64,000 nucleotides of DNA from an uncultured Lachnospiraceae bacterium (GCA_947382415.1 CANCYO010000002.1:1-64000), one strand, 5' to 3'. Shown: positions 26,137 to 34,396, counted from the stretch's first letter. Program-made: numbers and translations. Notes: generated by a model not told the origin, from the sequence alone.

Positions 26137-27389
26137 AAGCGGCGGCGAAAGGGAGAGAGCTTATGGAGTTTTTGTATGACAGGCAGGCGCGGGGATTTTA
26201 TGTCTTTCTGGTGTTGCTCTGTGCCGTGCAGATTTGTTTTATGGGATTTTCGGGGATGCTCCAGGCCGGCGGTATCAGGAAGGCGCTGGCGGAGCGGGAG
26301 CTTTCCGCGGCTTCTTATCTGCTGGAACAGAATATTTCTCCCGCGCTAATCGCCGCTGCCTGGAATCAGGGGGAGGCTACGGAGGAAGGCAGGGAATTGC
26401 TGGAAAAGATCGGTCATACAGAGGGGTCCGGGGACTATTTACTGTTGATCACGGAGCAGACTTCTGTTTGGATGATCGTGTTTCTGGCGGCGGAGGGAGT
26501 GTTGTTTGCCGCAGTTTTATTGTTGTGGACAGGCCGTTTCCTGCGCCGGCGTGAACGGGTCTGTGAGGAGGCGGAAAAAATCGTAACAGGTTATGCGGAA
26601 GGCCGGTTTGACAGGCATTTGCCACCGGGGGAAAGCGGGGGCTTCGGACGGCTGTCCGGCACAGTGGAAAAGCTTGCGCTGTCCCTTCAGGCAAGGGGGG
26701 AAGCCGAGTGTCGGGCAAAGGAATTCCTGCGGGATATGATATCAGATATTTCTCATCAGTTAAAGACGCCTCTGGCGGCGCTGGATATGTATATGGAGAT
26801 CCTGGAGCAGGAGCCGGAGAATGCGGAAGCGGTGAGCGTTTTTGCCCGGAAATCCATGCGGTCGCTGGAGAGGATGGAGCAGTTGATTCAGTCTTTATTG
26901 AAGATGGCGCGGCTGGATACGGGTAATATTGTGTTCGAGAAAGGGCATTGTCCGGTGTCGGAGATCGCCGCGCAGGCGGTGGGAGAACTGTCGGAACGGG
27001 CCAGACGGGAGCAAAAGCAGATTCTGCTGGAGGGAGATTTGGAGGAAGGAGTCTTCTGCGATCCGGACTGGACGAAGGAGGCTGTGGAAAATCTTGTTAA
27101 AAACGCTCTGGATCACACGGAGGCGGGCGGCATTATCAGGATCGGCTGGAAACGCTCGCCTGCGTTTCTGAGGTTGACGGTGGCGGATGACGGATGCGGC
27201 ATCGCGCCTGAGGATATCTATCATATTTTCAGGCGTTTTTACCGAAGCGGAGGCTCCGGCGACAGGCAGGGAGCAGGTCTTGGCCTTCCCCTTGCCAAGG
27301 CTATCGTCGAAGGGCAGGGCGGGAGCCTGAATGTGGAGAGCAGCCCGGGGGAGGGAAGCGTATTCAGTATCTCTTTTCCCGTTTCGTAA
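26124..27389 (+). CDS. Membrane sensor histidine kinase
   Basis: 421 aa from ATG 26124, or 408 aa from ATG 26163, which has a better SD (GGGAGAG). Two membrane segments (FYVFLVLLCAVQICFMGFSG and TSVWMIVFLAAEGVLFAAVLLLW) around an external loop of about 70 residues, HAMP-like linker, H-box SDISHQLKTPLAALDMYM, N-box NLVKNALDHTE, G-boxes DDGCGIAPEDIYHIFRRFYR and GAGLGLPLAKAIVEGQGG. Cognate of the regulator encoded just upstream. The loop is larger than in BceS-type intramembrane sensors, so it may sense a ligand outside the membrane. Confidence 0.88.
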   Translation: MGNVKAAAKGRELMEFLYDRQARGFYVFLVLLCAVQICFMGFSGMLQAGGIRKALAERELSAASYLLEQNISPALIAAAWNQGEATEEGRELLEKIGHTEGSGDYLLLITEQTSVWMIVFLAAEGVLFAAVLLLWTGRFLRRRERVCEEAEKIVTGYAEGRFDRHLPPGESGGFGRLSGTVEKLALSLQARGEAECRAKEFLRDMISDISHQLKTPLAALDMYMEILEQEPENAEAVSVFARKSMRSLERMEQLIQSLLKMARLDTGNIVFEKGHCPVSEIAAQAVGELSERARREQKQILLEGDLEEGVFCDPDWTKEAVENLVKNALDHTEAGGIIRIGWKRSPAFLRLTVADDGCGIAPEDIYHIFRRFYRSGGSGDRQGAGLGLPLAKAIVEGQGGSLNVESSPGEGSVFSISFPVS

Positions 27390-27395
27390 AGAATA

Positions 27396-27428
27396 CTTAC
27401 AGATGATAATGCTTACAGATCTGTAAGC
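27396..27428 (+). promoter_or_regulatory. Candidate response-regulator operator before the ABC exporter
   Basis: CTTACAGAT occurs at 27396-27404 and again at 27412-27420; the second copy is part of a perfect 18-bp palindrome GCTTACAGATCTGTAAGC (27411-27428). The start-to-start spacing is 16 bases. Its place between the two-component genes and the transporter suggests regulator binding (inference). Confidence 0.55.
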
Positions 27429-27470
27429 TGAGATTCACCGGAATGTAAGAAGGAGATGTTATACTTTGTC

Positions 27471-27491
27471 TTGTACAAGATACTTGTACAA
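27471..27491 (+). repeat. Two tandem TTGTACAA palindromes
   Basis: TTGTACAA at 27471-27478 and 27484-27491, 13 bases apart start to start, in the leader just before the transporter ATPase gene. It could be a second operator or a leader structure; there is no further evidence. Confidence 0.45.
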
Positions 27492-27519
27492 TATTTGTTG
27501 GAAAGGCGAGGTGTTATCA

Positions 27520-28203
27520 TTGGAAATTTTAAAGGTGGAGAATTTAAAAAAGGTTTACGGAAGCGGCGAGGCGAGAGTGGAGGCACTGAAAGGTGTCTCC
27601 TTTTCCATGCAGAGGGGGGAGTTCGGAGCTGTGGTGGGGGCATCCGGCTCCGGCAAAAGCACGCTGCTCAATTGTATCGGCGGTCTGGACAGGGCTGATT
27701 CGGGGAAAGTGTTCATTAATGACAGAGATCTCTTTGCCATGGGGGAAAATGAACGCACGGTTTTCCGCAGACAGAATATCGGATTCATTTTTCAGGCGTT
27801 TCATCTGATTCCGGAGCTGGATGTGGAGCAGAATATGATTTTTCCGCTGCTGCTGGATTATCGAAAGCCGGACAGAGAGCGGGTGGAGGAGCTTCTGGAG
27901 GTGCTGGGGTTGGAAAATCGGCGAAAGCACCTGCCGGGCCAGCTTTCCGGCGGACAGCAGCAGCGGGTGGCCATAGGCAGGGCATTGATCGCGAGGCCCG
28001 CTCTCGTTCTGGCGGATGAGCCTACCGGGAATCTGGATTCTCAGAACAGTCAGGATGTGATGGATCTTCTGCGCAGAGCGTCAGAATATTATCAGCAGAC
28101 AGTTTTGATGATCACGCACAACATGAATCTGACGCTTTCGGCCGGCCGTGTATTCCGGGTGACGGACGGCGTACTGGAGGAGCTGGGAGGTGTGGGAGAA
28201 TGA
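27520..28203 (+). CDS. ABC transporter ATP-binding protein, MacB/LolD type
   Basis: Start is probably TTG 27520 (MEILKVENLKKVYGSG...; AGGCGAGG upstream), 227 aa. Walker A GASGSGKST, Q-loop FIFQAFHLIPELDVEQN, signature LSGGQQQRVAIGRALI, Walker B LVLADEPTGNLDS, H-loop ITHN. The set matches ATPases that partner FtsX-type permeases exporting peptides, lipids or antibiotics. Its stop overlaps the permease start (ATGA). Confidence 0.92.
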   Translation: MEILKVENLKKVYGSGEARVEALKGVSFSMQRGEFGAVVGASGSGKSTLLNCIGGLDRADSGKVFINDRDLFAMGENERTVFRRQNIGFIFQAFHLIPELDVEQNMIFPLLLDYRKPDRERVEELLEVLGLENRRKHLPGQLSGGQQQRVAIGRALIARPALVLADEPTGNLDSQNSQDVMDLLRRASEYYQQTVLMITHNMNLTLSAGRVFRVTDGVLEELGGVGE

Positions 28204-30578
28204 AACATTATCTGGATCTGGTAGGAGTTTCGGCGAAGCATCATAAAAAGCAGAATAGAATGACCAGACTCTGTATTGTGCTGGCAGTTTTTCTGGTCAC
28301 AGTGATCTTCAGTATGGCGGATATGGAGATGCGCTCACAGATGGCCCAGGCCATAAAAAGCGACGGGGCGTGGCATGCCGTGTTTCGGCTTGACGACGGG
28401 CAGGCGGCGCTGCTGGCGGCGCGGCCCGAGGTGGAAAAGGCAGCGCGTTACGGCGCGTTAAATTATCATTTGGATGAGGGGTACCGAATTGAGGGAATCG
28501 AGACCGGAGTCTGCGGATTTGACAGGGAATTTATGGAGCTGTTTCCGGATGCAGAGATAGTGGAAGGGACTTTTCCGGAGAGCATGGATGAGACGCTTAT
28601 CAATGAGCAGGCCCAAATCAGGCTGGGGCTGGGGATTGGCGACACGGTGGCGCTTAAGACTCCCAGGGGAGATGAGAGGCAGTATCTGATTACCGGGATA
28701 TCCAGGGGGACTGCGCTGACTGCCCGTTATGACGCCTGTGTGTTGTATCTGAACGCGGAAGGGTTTGAACTGTTATACGGGGAGGATGAGGGAGATGCAA
28801 AGGAAATGCTTTCGTATGTGACATTTCGTCCCCTGTGTAATATTCAGAAAGCGATCCGGGAGATCAGTGAACAATTTGGCCTGCAGCCCAATGAGGTCGC
28901 CCAGAATGCAAAAGTGTTGATGTTTAAGTTCCAGAGCAGGGACCCGTATCTGATGGGCTTTTATCTTGTGGCGGCGGTCCTGGCGGTGTTGGTTATGATA
29001 GCGGGGATACTCATGATCACATCCAGCATGAACAGCAGTATTGCGCGCAGGACGGAGTTTTTCGGGATGCTGCGCTGTCTGGGGGCAACGGGCAGACAGG
29101 TGATCCGCTTTGTCAGGGCGGAGGCGCTGGGCTGGTGTAAAAGCGCGATTCCGGCAGGGGTTCTGGCGGGTATGGCCGTGACATGGATGCTGTGCGGAAT
29201 GCTGCGGTATCTGAGTCCCGGTCTGTTCGAGGGAATGCCGGTATTTGACGTCAGTTTTCCGGGGGTGGCTGCAGGTATCATCATGGGTTTTATCACGGTT
29301 CTTCTGGCTGCCCAAATGCCTGCCAGACGGGCGTCAGGGGTATCGCCGCTGACGGCTGTGTCCGGAAACGCGGGAACGGTGCAGAAGGTGAAAAAGGCCG
29401 CAGGTACCGGAATTTTTAAGATCGAGACATCTCTCGGTATGCATCATGCCATCGGGAGTAAAAAGAATTTCTTTCTGGTGACAGGCTCTTTTGCCTTCAG
29501 CATTATCCTGTTTTTGTCCTTCAGTACGGCTGTGGATTTTATGTATCACGCCATTACGCCGCTTCGGCCGGGAGCGCCGGATTATTTTGCGTACAGCGTG
29601 GACAATTCCAATTCTATTCCGGTGGAGTTGGCCGGACAGATTGCCGCCGGGGAGCATGTGAAGCGGGCTTTCGGAAGGAGCTGTGCTACGATTGCGTTGT
29701 CTGTGGGAGACGTTGAGATGGAGCTGACGGTGATCTCTTATGATGAGCAGCAGTTTCGGTGGGCTAAAGGCGATCTTCTGGAGGGGAGCTTCCGGGATGC
29801 GGTGGACGGAAAAGGCCTGCTCCTGGCATTTCGCGAGGATAATATAATACGCACGGGGAGCAGTATTGTGCTGGCGCAGGGCGGCGACGGTTCAGAGGTT
29901 TTGATTGATATTGTGGGGACTTTGGGCAGCGTTCCGTTTTCCTATGGCACAAATAAAAGTACGGGAGCCGGGGAGGCCATTGCGATTTGTTCGGAAGGCC
30001 TGTTTCGCCAATTATTCGGGGAGACGGGATATGCGGTGATCGATGTGCAGTTTGAGGCCGGAGTGACAGATGGCGAAGTGCAGGAGATTCGCCGGGTGAC
30101 AGAAGCAGCGGCAGGAGAAGGAATTGCTTTTTCCGACAGGAGGATAGAGAATCGCGAGGCCAGGGGCGCCAGCTATTCTCTGGCGGTTTTCCTGTACGGT
30201 TTTCTGGCAGTCATAGCCCTGATTGCATTTTTTAATATTGTAAACTGCATAGCCATGAGCGTTTCCGCCCGGTTTCGGGAATACGGAGCCATGCGTGCCG
30301 TGGGCATGACCGTGCGTCAGGTGGTTCGGATGGTATGGGGTGAGGCTGTGACCTACACGCTTTTTGGCATTGCATTTGGCTGTCTGGTGGGACTGCCGCT
30401 TAACAGATATCTGTTCCATACGCTTGTCACCTCCAGATGGGGGGATGCCTGGGAACTGCCGGGAAGGGAGCTTTTGATCATTCTGTTCATTATGTTCTGT
30501 GCGGTCTGTGTGGCGGTCAGAAGACCTGCCGGACAGATACGGGAGATGAGCGTGGCAGATACCATCGGGGCGGAGTAA
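28200..30578 (+). CDS. FtsX-type ABC permease
   Basis: 792 aa with two FtsX units. One N-terminal membrane helix (LCIVLAVFLVTVIFSM) precedes an external domain of about 200 residues, then three helices around residues 260-400 (SSMNSSIARRTEFFGMLRCLGATGRQVIRF is the coupling region); a second external domain follows a helix at about 430, and three final helices follow (SVSARFREYGAMRAVGMTVRQVVRM coupling region). Paired with the ATPase and two-component system upstream, it is likely an efflux or resistance exporter for antimicrobial peptides; the substrate is unknown. Confidence 0.88.
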   Translation: MKHYLDLVGVSAKHHKKQNRMTRLCIVLAVFLVTVIFSMADMEMRSQMAQAIKSDGAWHAVFRLDDGQAALLAARPEVEKAARYGALNYHLDEGYRIEGIETGVCGFDREFMELFPDAEIVEGTFPESMDETLINEQAQIRLGLGIGDTVALKTPRGDERQYLITGISRGTALTARYDACVLYLNAEGFELLYGEDEGDAKEMLSYVTFRPLCNIQKAIREISEQFGLQPNEVAQNAKVLMFKFQSRDPYLMGFYLVAAVLAVLVMIAGILMITSSMNSSIARRTEFFGMLRCLGATGRQVIRFVRAEALGWCKSAIPAGVLAGMAVTWMLCGMLRYLSPGLFEGMPVFDVSFPGVAAGIIMGFITVLLAAQMPARRASGVSPLTAVSGNAGTVQKVKKAAGTGIFKIETSLGMHHAIGSKKNFFLVTGSFAFSIILFLSFSTAVDFMYHAITPLRPGAPDYFAYSVDNSNSIPVELAGQIAAGEHVKRAFGRSCATIALSVGDVEMELTVISYDEQQFRWAKGDLLEGSFRDAVDGKGLLLAFREDNIIRTGSSIVLAQGGDGSEVLIDIVGTLGSVPFSYGTNKSTGAGEAIAICSEGLFRQLFGETGYAVIDVQFEAGVTDGEVQEIRRVTEAAAGEGIAFSDRRIENREARGASYSLAVFLYGFLAVIALIAFFNIVNCIAMSVSARFREYGAMRAVGMTVRQVVRMVWGEAVTYTLFGIAFGCLVGLPLNRYLFHTLVTSRWGDAWELPGRELLIILFIMFCAVCVAVRRPAGQIREMSVADTIGAE

Positions 30579-30638
30579 TGATATTTTATATGGCTGGAAA
30601 GTATTGAATCATTGCACGGTAAGCGGGAACGTGGTACG

Positions 30639-30671
30639 ATAAGTACGGAATAAGTATGGAATAAGTACGGA
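30639..30671 (+). repeat. Three tandem 11-bp repeats upstream of the OGG gene
   Basis: ATAAGTACGGA (30639-30649), ATAAGTATGGA (30650-30660) and ATAAGTACGGA (30661-30671): exact 11-base period, one mismatch. About 53 bases before the glycosylase ATG. One helical turn per unit suggests a protein-binding array or simple slippage. Confidence 0.6.
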
Positions 30672-30723
30672 TGGATTTTGGTATCGTGTTGATGTGCGGT
30701 AGGTTTCGTAAAAGGATTACAGT

Positions 30724-31554
30724 ATGATAAAGCTGGTTTTGGAGAACTTTGATTTGGCGCAGATCTGCCGGTCGGGGCAGTGTTTTCGCATGAAGGAGAG
30801 GTCGGAAAATCTGTATAGTGTGATCGCAGGGAGACGTTATCTGGAGCTGGAACAAATGGGAAGGGAGTGTATCTTTTACTGCGATGACGGGGAGTTTCAG
30901 GATTTCTGGAAGGATTATTTTGATCTGGAGGGGGATTATGCGTCATATATCGGGAAGATAGCGCCCAATGATATTTATTTGAACAATGCCGCAGAGTTTG
31001 GTTATGGCATCAGGATTCTGCAGCAGGACCTGTGGGAGATGATCGTCTCGTTTCTGATCTCACAGCAGAACAACATTGCGCGCATCCGCAGATGTATTGA
31101 AAATATCTGTGAGAGTTATGGAGAAAGTCTGGTCAACGCCCGCGGAGAGACGTATTACGCGTTTCCTGTGCCGCAGGCGTTTTCCGGTCTGGAGGAGAAT
31201 GCTCTGATGGCCTGTAATCTCGGCTACCGCAGTAAATATGTGGTGCGGGCTGCAAAGTGTGTGGCGGACGGAGCTTTTGATCTGGAGGAGGTTGCAGGGA
31301 TGTCTTATGGCGAGGCCAGAGAGAAGCTGTTGACTCTGTTTGGAGTCGGAGAGAAGGTGGCGGATTGTATCTGCCTTTTCGCGCTGCATAAGCTGGAGGC
31401 GTTTCCGGTGGACACGCATATCAGGCAGGCTATGCAGATACATTATAAGCGGGGATTTCCCAGGCGGCGCTATCAGGGGATTGAGGGAGTGCTGCAGCAG
31501 TATATTTTCTATTATGAATTGGCCGGAGCAGGGAGCGCTGACGGCGGAAAGTGA
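30724..31554 (+). CDS. ogg: 8-oxoguanine DNA glycosylase/AP lyase, OGG type
   Basis: 276 aa. The N-terminal OGG_N domain (about 1-110, SGQCFRMKERSENLYSVIAGRRYLELEQ) is followed by an HhH-GPD core: SFLISQQNNIARIRRCIENIC, the hairpin LLTLFGVGEKVADCICLFAL with the catalytic Lys, and the catalytic Asp in FPVDTHIRQAM. Removes 8-oxoG and nicks the abasic site. AAAGGA precedes the ATG. Followed after 8 bases by a small membrane protein gene, probably the same operon. Confidence 0.9.
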   Translation: MIKLVLENFDLAQICRSGQCFRMKERSENLYSVIAGRRYLELEQMGRECIFYCDDGEFQDFWKDYFDLEGDYASYIGKIAPNDIYLNNAAEFGYGIRILQQDLWEMIVSFLISQQNNIARIRRCIENICESYGESLVNARGETYYAFPVPQAFSGLEENALMACNLGYRSKYVVRAAKCVADGAFDLEEVAGMSYGEAREKLLTLFGVGEKVADCICLFALHKLEAFPVDTHIRQAMQIHYKRGFPRRRYQGIEGVLQQYIFYYELAGAGSADGGK

Positions 31555-31562
31555 GGAACTGA

Positions 31563-32024
31563 ATGGATAATCAGGCAATGGACAGCAGGGCGATGGATGA
31601 CAGAGGGATGGATTCCGGCGTTGGACAGCTTATGAAGGAGCTTAAGTTTACCCGGATCATCTGTATGATCTCTTCCGCACTGACGCTCTGTCTGCTGATC
31701 GGAGGAGTATTTTTGTTCGTTCAGGTGCAGAGACTGGCTGCGGTGTGCGAACCGGCCATAGAGAAGATATCCGATGTGGATGTGGAGAGCCTGAATGAAA
31801 CTCTGGATCATGTAAATGCTTCTCTGGAGAGCGTGGACTGGGAACAGGTGGCGGATGCCCTGGGCGAGTTGGATGTGGAAGCGCTCAACTCCGCAATTGA
31901 CGGGCTGGACACGGAGGCGCTGACCGAATCGCTGCAGAATCTGAATGAGGTTATGGAGAAGATGCGGGAATTGAACGATAAAATGAGCTCCTTTGCGTCC
32001 ATGTTTGGCGGAATTTTTAACTAA
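31563..32024 (+). CDS. Small single-span membrane protein with coiled coil
   Basis: 153 aa. N-terminal repeats MDNQAMDSRAMDDRGMDSG (four MD units), a basic stretch, one membrane helix (IICMISSALTLCLLIGGVFLFVQV, about 32-55) and a long acidic helical region with Leu/Val heptads (DVDVESLNETLDHVNASLESVDWEQVADALGELDVEALN...). GAGGA is 5 bases from the ATG. I do not recognise the family; the tail resembles a membrane-anchored coiled coil. Confidence 0.7.
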   Translation: MDNQAMDSRAMDDRGMDSGVGQLMKELKFTRIICMISSALTLCLLIGGVFLFVQVQRLAAVCEPAIEKISDVDVESLNETLDHVNASLESVDWEQVADALGELDVEALNSAIDGLDTEALTESLQNLNEVMEKMRELNDKMSSFASMFGGIFN

Positions 32025-32087
32025 GGTGATGAGCGCACACCGGCAGCAGATAAACTTTTCTACTCATCAGTAGTAGGATCTCCTTTA

Positions 32088-32143
32088 TTTTGTCAAATGA
32101 ATTACAATGATGTTGGAAACTTTTGTAATTTGTTTGACGAAAA
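32088..32143 (+). promoter_or_regulatory. Inverted repeat abutting the toxin gene's ribosome-binding site
   Basis: Arm 32088-32107 (TTTTGTCAAATGAATTACAA) pairs with 32123-32143 (TTGTAATTTGTTTGACGAAAA) with a few mismatches and a 15-base loop. The right arm ends one base before GGGGAG, the SD of the TNT gene. It could be an operator (GTCAAA/TTTGAC) or an mRNA hairpin limiting toxin translation. Confidence 0.5.
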
Positions 32144-32153
32144 GGGGAGCGTT

Positions 32154-32735
32154 ATGGTACATGCCGTAAAACAGAAGAGTCGGGCAGAGCGTCGCAAGGC
32201 GCGATCTAATCGGGAGAGAATTCCCACTGTAAGCAGACAAAGCTCCAGAGCCATGTCAGATATGGATTTTGAGGGTATGCGGATTCAGTATGGTTCACGG
32301 ATGCCTCAGCGGGAACGGGCAGCCGCAGAAAACGGTACGGCAGTCGTACAATCTGATGAATTGATTGTAAGCAATATTGAGTTTTTTAATGATCAGGGAG
32401 AGATCGATTGGGACTGGTGGGCGCCTGGAGGAGGAAGAGTTGCAGATAGTGTTCGAGAGAACCAAACCTTAGAAGCTGGCACTATCATTGACAGATATGG
32501 CAGTCCGTATGGAACATATACTTCACCGGAAGGTATCTCGTACGAACAAAGGGCATTACCTTATTTTGAGAATCCTAATGCTTATCATAAGTACAGGGTT
32601 GTAAAGCCAATATCTGGTGTTACCATATCTGAAATTGCACCGGCATTTTACCAAAATGGTGGTGGTACGCAATATGAATTGCCTTATAGCGTTCATAAAT
32701 TAATTAACGGTGGATTTTTAGAGGAGATTTTGTGA
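32154..32735 (+). CDS. TNT-domain NAD+ glycohydrolase toxin
   Basis: Start chosen at ATG 32154 (AAGGGGAG upstream), 193 aa. The C-terminal half (about 98-193) matches the TNT domain of the tuberculosis necrotizing toxin: DRYGSPYGTYTSPEGISYEQRALP, KYRVVKPISGV, APAFYQNGGGTQYELPYSVHKLINGGFLEEI. Arg114 and Gln173 fit conserved catalytic positions of that family. The N-terminal 95 residues are basic then Ser/Gln-rich (VHAVKQKSRAERRKARSN, MSDMDF, AVVQ), unlike a signal peptide and more like a leader of secreted-effector or polymorphic toxins (inference). Delivery is unknown; no secretion genes are in view. The next gene overlaps and is probably its immunity protein. Confidence 0.8.
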   Translation: MVHAVKQKSRAERRKARSNRERIPTVSRQSSRAMSDMDFEGMRIQYGSRMPQRERAAAENGTAVVQSDELIVSNIEFFNDQGEIDWDWWAPGGGRVADSVRENQTLEAGTIIDRYGSPYGTYTSPEGISYEQRALPYFENPNAYHKYRVVKPISGVTISEIAPAFYQNGGGTQYELPYSVHKLINGGFLEEIL

Positions 32736-32953
32736 TGAATAAAAATGAATTGAAGGATGCGTTGATTGAGAGGGGCGTACCGTCAATGTTATATAATTTG
32801 GATGGTATAGGGAGAACTGACGAGAGATTTTGTCTGGAATTTACAAATGACGAATGGAGAGTTTACTTTTCTGAAAGAGGAGTAAAAACAACAAATGAGA
32901 AATTTGCGTCTGAGGAGGAAGCCTGCCGGTTTATTTACGAACAGTTGTGCTAA
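32735..32953 (+). CDS. Small protein, likely immunity factor for the TNT toxin
   Basis: 72 aa (start ATG 32735, TGATG overlap with the toxin stop, GGAG about 9 bases upstream). Sequence (MNKNELKDALIERGVPSMLYNLDGIGRTDERFCLEFTNDEWRVYFSERGVKTTNEKFASEEEACRFIYEQL) is a compact acidic alpha/beta protein seen next to polymorphic toxins. The immunity role comes from position and overlap. Confidence 0.7.
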   Translation: MNKNELKDALIERGVPSMLYNLDGIGRTDERFCLEFTNDEWRVYFSERGVKTTNEKFASEEEACRFIYEQLC

Positions 32954-33026
32954 AGGATCGTTTGGGGTAAGTAATATCCAATGTCTTAGATGCAGACTGA
33001 ACAGAATGTATCATGGAGTATCGACT

Positions 33027-33563
33027 ATGAAAGTAATTATCATGAGACACGGACAAGTAGACTTCAAGTGGAAGGCATGGAGTACATCCGAAGAATTTAA
33101 CGAAGATTGTAAAATGTATGATGAGGCACCGGTTTTTCCTCTGTTGTCCGGATCCTCTCAGATAAAAGGTCAGGATATTTACATCAGCAGTCTGCAGAGA
33201 AGCAGGGAGACTGCCGGTCAGTTGTTTGGTGAAAGAGATTTTATTTCGACAGGGCTGATTGATGAAGTACCCTTATGTGCAAGTGCTATTTCCAATATCA
33301 GGCTGCCATTGATATTTTGGAATATCTCTGGGCGTTTACAGTGGTTGTTTGATAACCGTGCGCAGAAAGAATGCAGGAGAGAAACTGTCTATCGTGCGGA
33401 AGAATTTATAGAAATACTGATTGGAAAAGGAAAAGACTGTACTGTTGTTACACACGGTTTTTTTATGCATACGCTTATCAGTTGTATGAAAAAGCAGATG
33501 TTTCAGGTTAGTCGTATTCGTTTCAGGTATTCAAATGGTGAGTGTATTACGGCAGAACTGTAA
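33027..33563 (+). CDS. Histidine phosphatase superfamily protein (phosphoglycerate mutase-like)
   Basis: 178 aa from ATG 33027 (GGAG about 9 bases upstream; the frame is open earlier but overlaps the immunity gene). RHG catalytic motif at residues 7-9 (VIIMRHGQ), SSLQRSRETA (second Arg), and the second catalytic His in CTVVTHGFFMHTL. Substrate unknown; such short family members act on small phosphate esters or protein phosphate. Low GC like its neighbours, so probably part of the same acquired patch. Confidence 0.85.
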   Translation: MKVIIMRHGQVDFKWKAWSTSEEFNEDCKMYDEAPVFPLLSGSSQIKGQDIYISSLQRSRETAGQLFGERDFISTGLIDEVPLCASAISNIRLPLIFWNISGRLQWLFDNRAQKECRRETVYRAEEFIEILIGKGKDCTVVTHGFFMHTLISCMKKQMFQVSRIRFRYSNGECITAEL

Positions 33564-33631
33564 ATGCCGGCCCCGATTTGTATGATATATGCCGGACACA
33601 ATAACTGCTGATTGAAAGAAAGGAAATTACA

Positions 33632-33769
33632 ATGGACTATACCGGATTGAGCAAAGAAATATCTTACGCACTGCGTCATGCGCCCTGGGAGTATGAGCTG
33701 GAAATGGACGAGGAGGGCTGGGTGCCTGTGGAGCAGCTGCTGAGTGCATTGCATAGTGATAAGAAATGA
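33632..33769 (+). pseudogene. kptA: KptA RNA 2'-phosphotransferase, N-terminal piece
   Basis: ATG 33632 (AAAGGA about 8 bases upstream) encodes 45 residues typical of the KptA/Tpt1 start: LSKEISYALRHAPWEYELEMDEEGWVPVEQLLSAL, including the conserved RH. It ends at TGA 33767-33769, immediately followed in the same frame by ATG 33770 and the rest of KptA. One codon change would restore a normal 180-aa protein. Confidence 0.75.
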
Positions 33770-34174
33770 ATGAATATAGGCGAGGCGGATTTATGCGAGA
33801 TGATCGAGCGTTCCGAGAAGAAGCGCCATGAGCTGAGAGATGGGAAAATCAGAGCGTTTTACGGACATTCCATACCGATGAAGATCAGGAAAGAAGAGAA
33901 AATGCCGCCGGATATTTTATATCATGGGACGGCCAGACGGTTCCTTGAATCAATAAAGGAAAAGGGCTTACTGCCTCAGGGCAGGCAGTATGTCCATTTG
34001 TCACAGGATATGGAGACTGCTGAAAATGTGGGAAGACGCCGTGACGACAGGCCCTGTATACTGATCATTGACGCAAAAAGGGCATGGGACGAGGGAATCC
34101 GGTTTTATCCGGGCAATGAAAAAGTATGGCTGGCGGATGCTGTACCCGGCAGATATATCAGAGAATTGGAATAG
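33770..34174 (+). CDS. kptA: KptA RNA 2'-phosphotransferase, remainder
   Basis: 134 aa in frame with the preceding piece. Contains the end of the winged-helix domain (EADLCEMIERSEKKRHELRDGKIRAFYGHSI) and the ART-like domain (ILYHGTARRFLESIKEKGLLP, VHLSQDMETAENVGRRRD, ILIIDAKRAW). KptA moves a 2'-phosphate from RNA to NAD+. No SD precedes ATG 33770, so it would need stop-restart coupling at TGAATG, or the gene is dead. It is unclear whether a split protein works, as the RH of the catalytic set is on the N-terminal piece. Confidence 0.7.
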   Translation: MNIGEADLCEMIERSEKKRHELRDGKIRAFYGHSIPMKIRKEEKMPPDILYHGTARRFLESIKEKGLLPQGRQYVHLSQDMETAENVGRRRDDRPCILIIDAKRAWDEGIRFYPGNEKVWLADAVPGRYIRELE

Positions 34175-34266
34175 TAAACAGTGACGGGGGATGAATGAAG
34201 AAAGCAGCAGATAACAAACAAATACAATATGACGCGCTTAGTACACAGAGAGATTTAAAAATACCC

Positions 34267-34295
34267 TTGCGTATTTCTCAGTCATGTGTTATAAT
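34267..34295 (+). promoter_or_regulatory. tRNA-Trp promoter
   Basis: TTGCGT (34267-34272), 17 bases, TATAAT (34290-34295), 30 bases before the mature tRNA 5' end. Confidence 0.7.
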
Positions 34296-34325
34296 ACAAT
34301 TCGCTGGTGGTTCATCAGCTTATAC

Positions 34326-34396
34326 AGAGGAATAGTACAGCGGTAGTGCGGCGGTCTCCAAAACCGTTAACGGGGGTTCGATTCCCTCTTCCTCTG
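34326..34396 (+). tRNA. trnW: tRNA-Trp (anticodon CCA)
   Basis: Folds fully: acceptor AGAGGAA/TTCCTCT (34326-34332 with 34389-34395), D-stem GTAC/GTGC, anticodon stem GCGGT/ACCGT with CCA at 34358-34360, T-arm GGGGG-TTCGATT-CCCTC, discriminator G34396. The 3' CCA is not encoded. It sits at the right border of the AT-richer patch 32.1-34.2 kb. Confidence 0.95.

Noticed and set aside
33767..33769. Stop codon recoding (with the TAA at 1603)
   Set aside because: The two interrupted genes use different stops, other genes end normally at TAA and TGA, and no SECIS-like structure or suppressor tRNA is visible.
34326..34396. tRNA-Trp as an attachment site
   Set aside because: No repeat of its 3' end was found near 32.0 kb, and no integrase gene is present.
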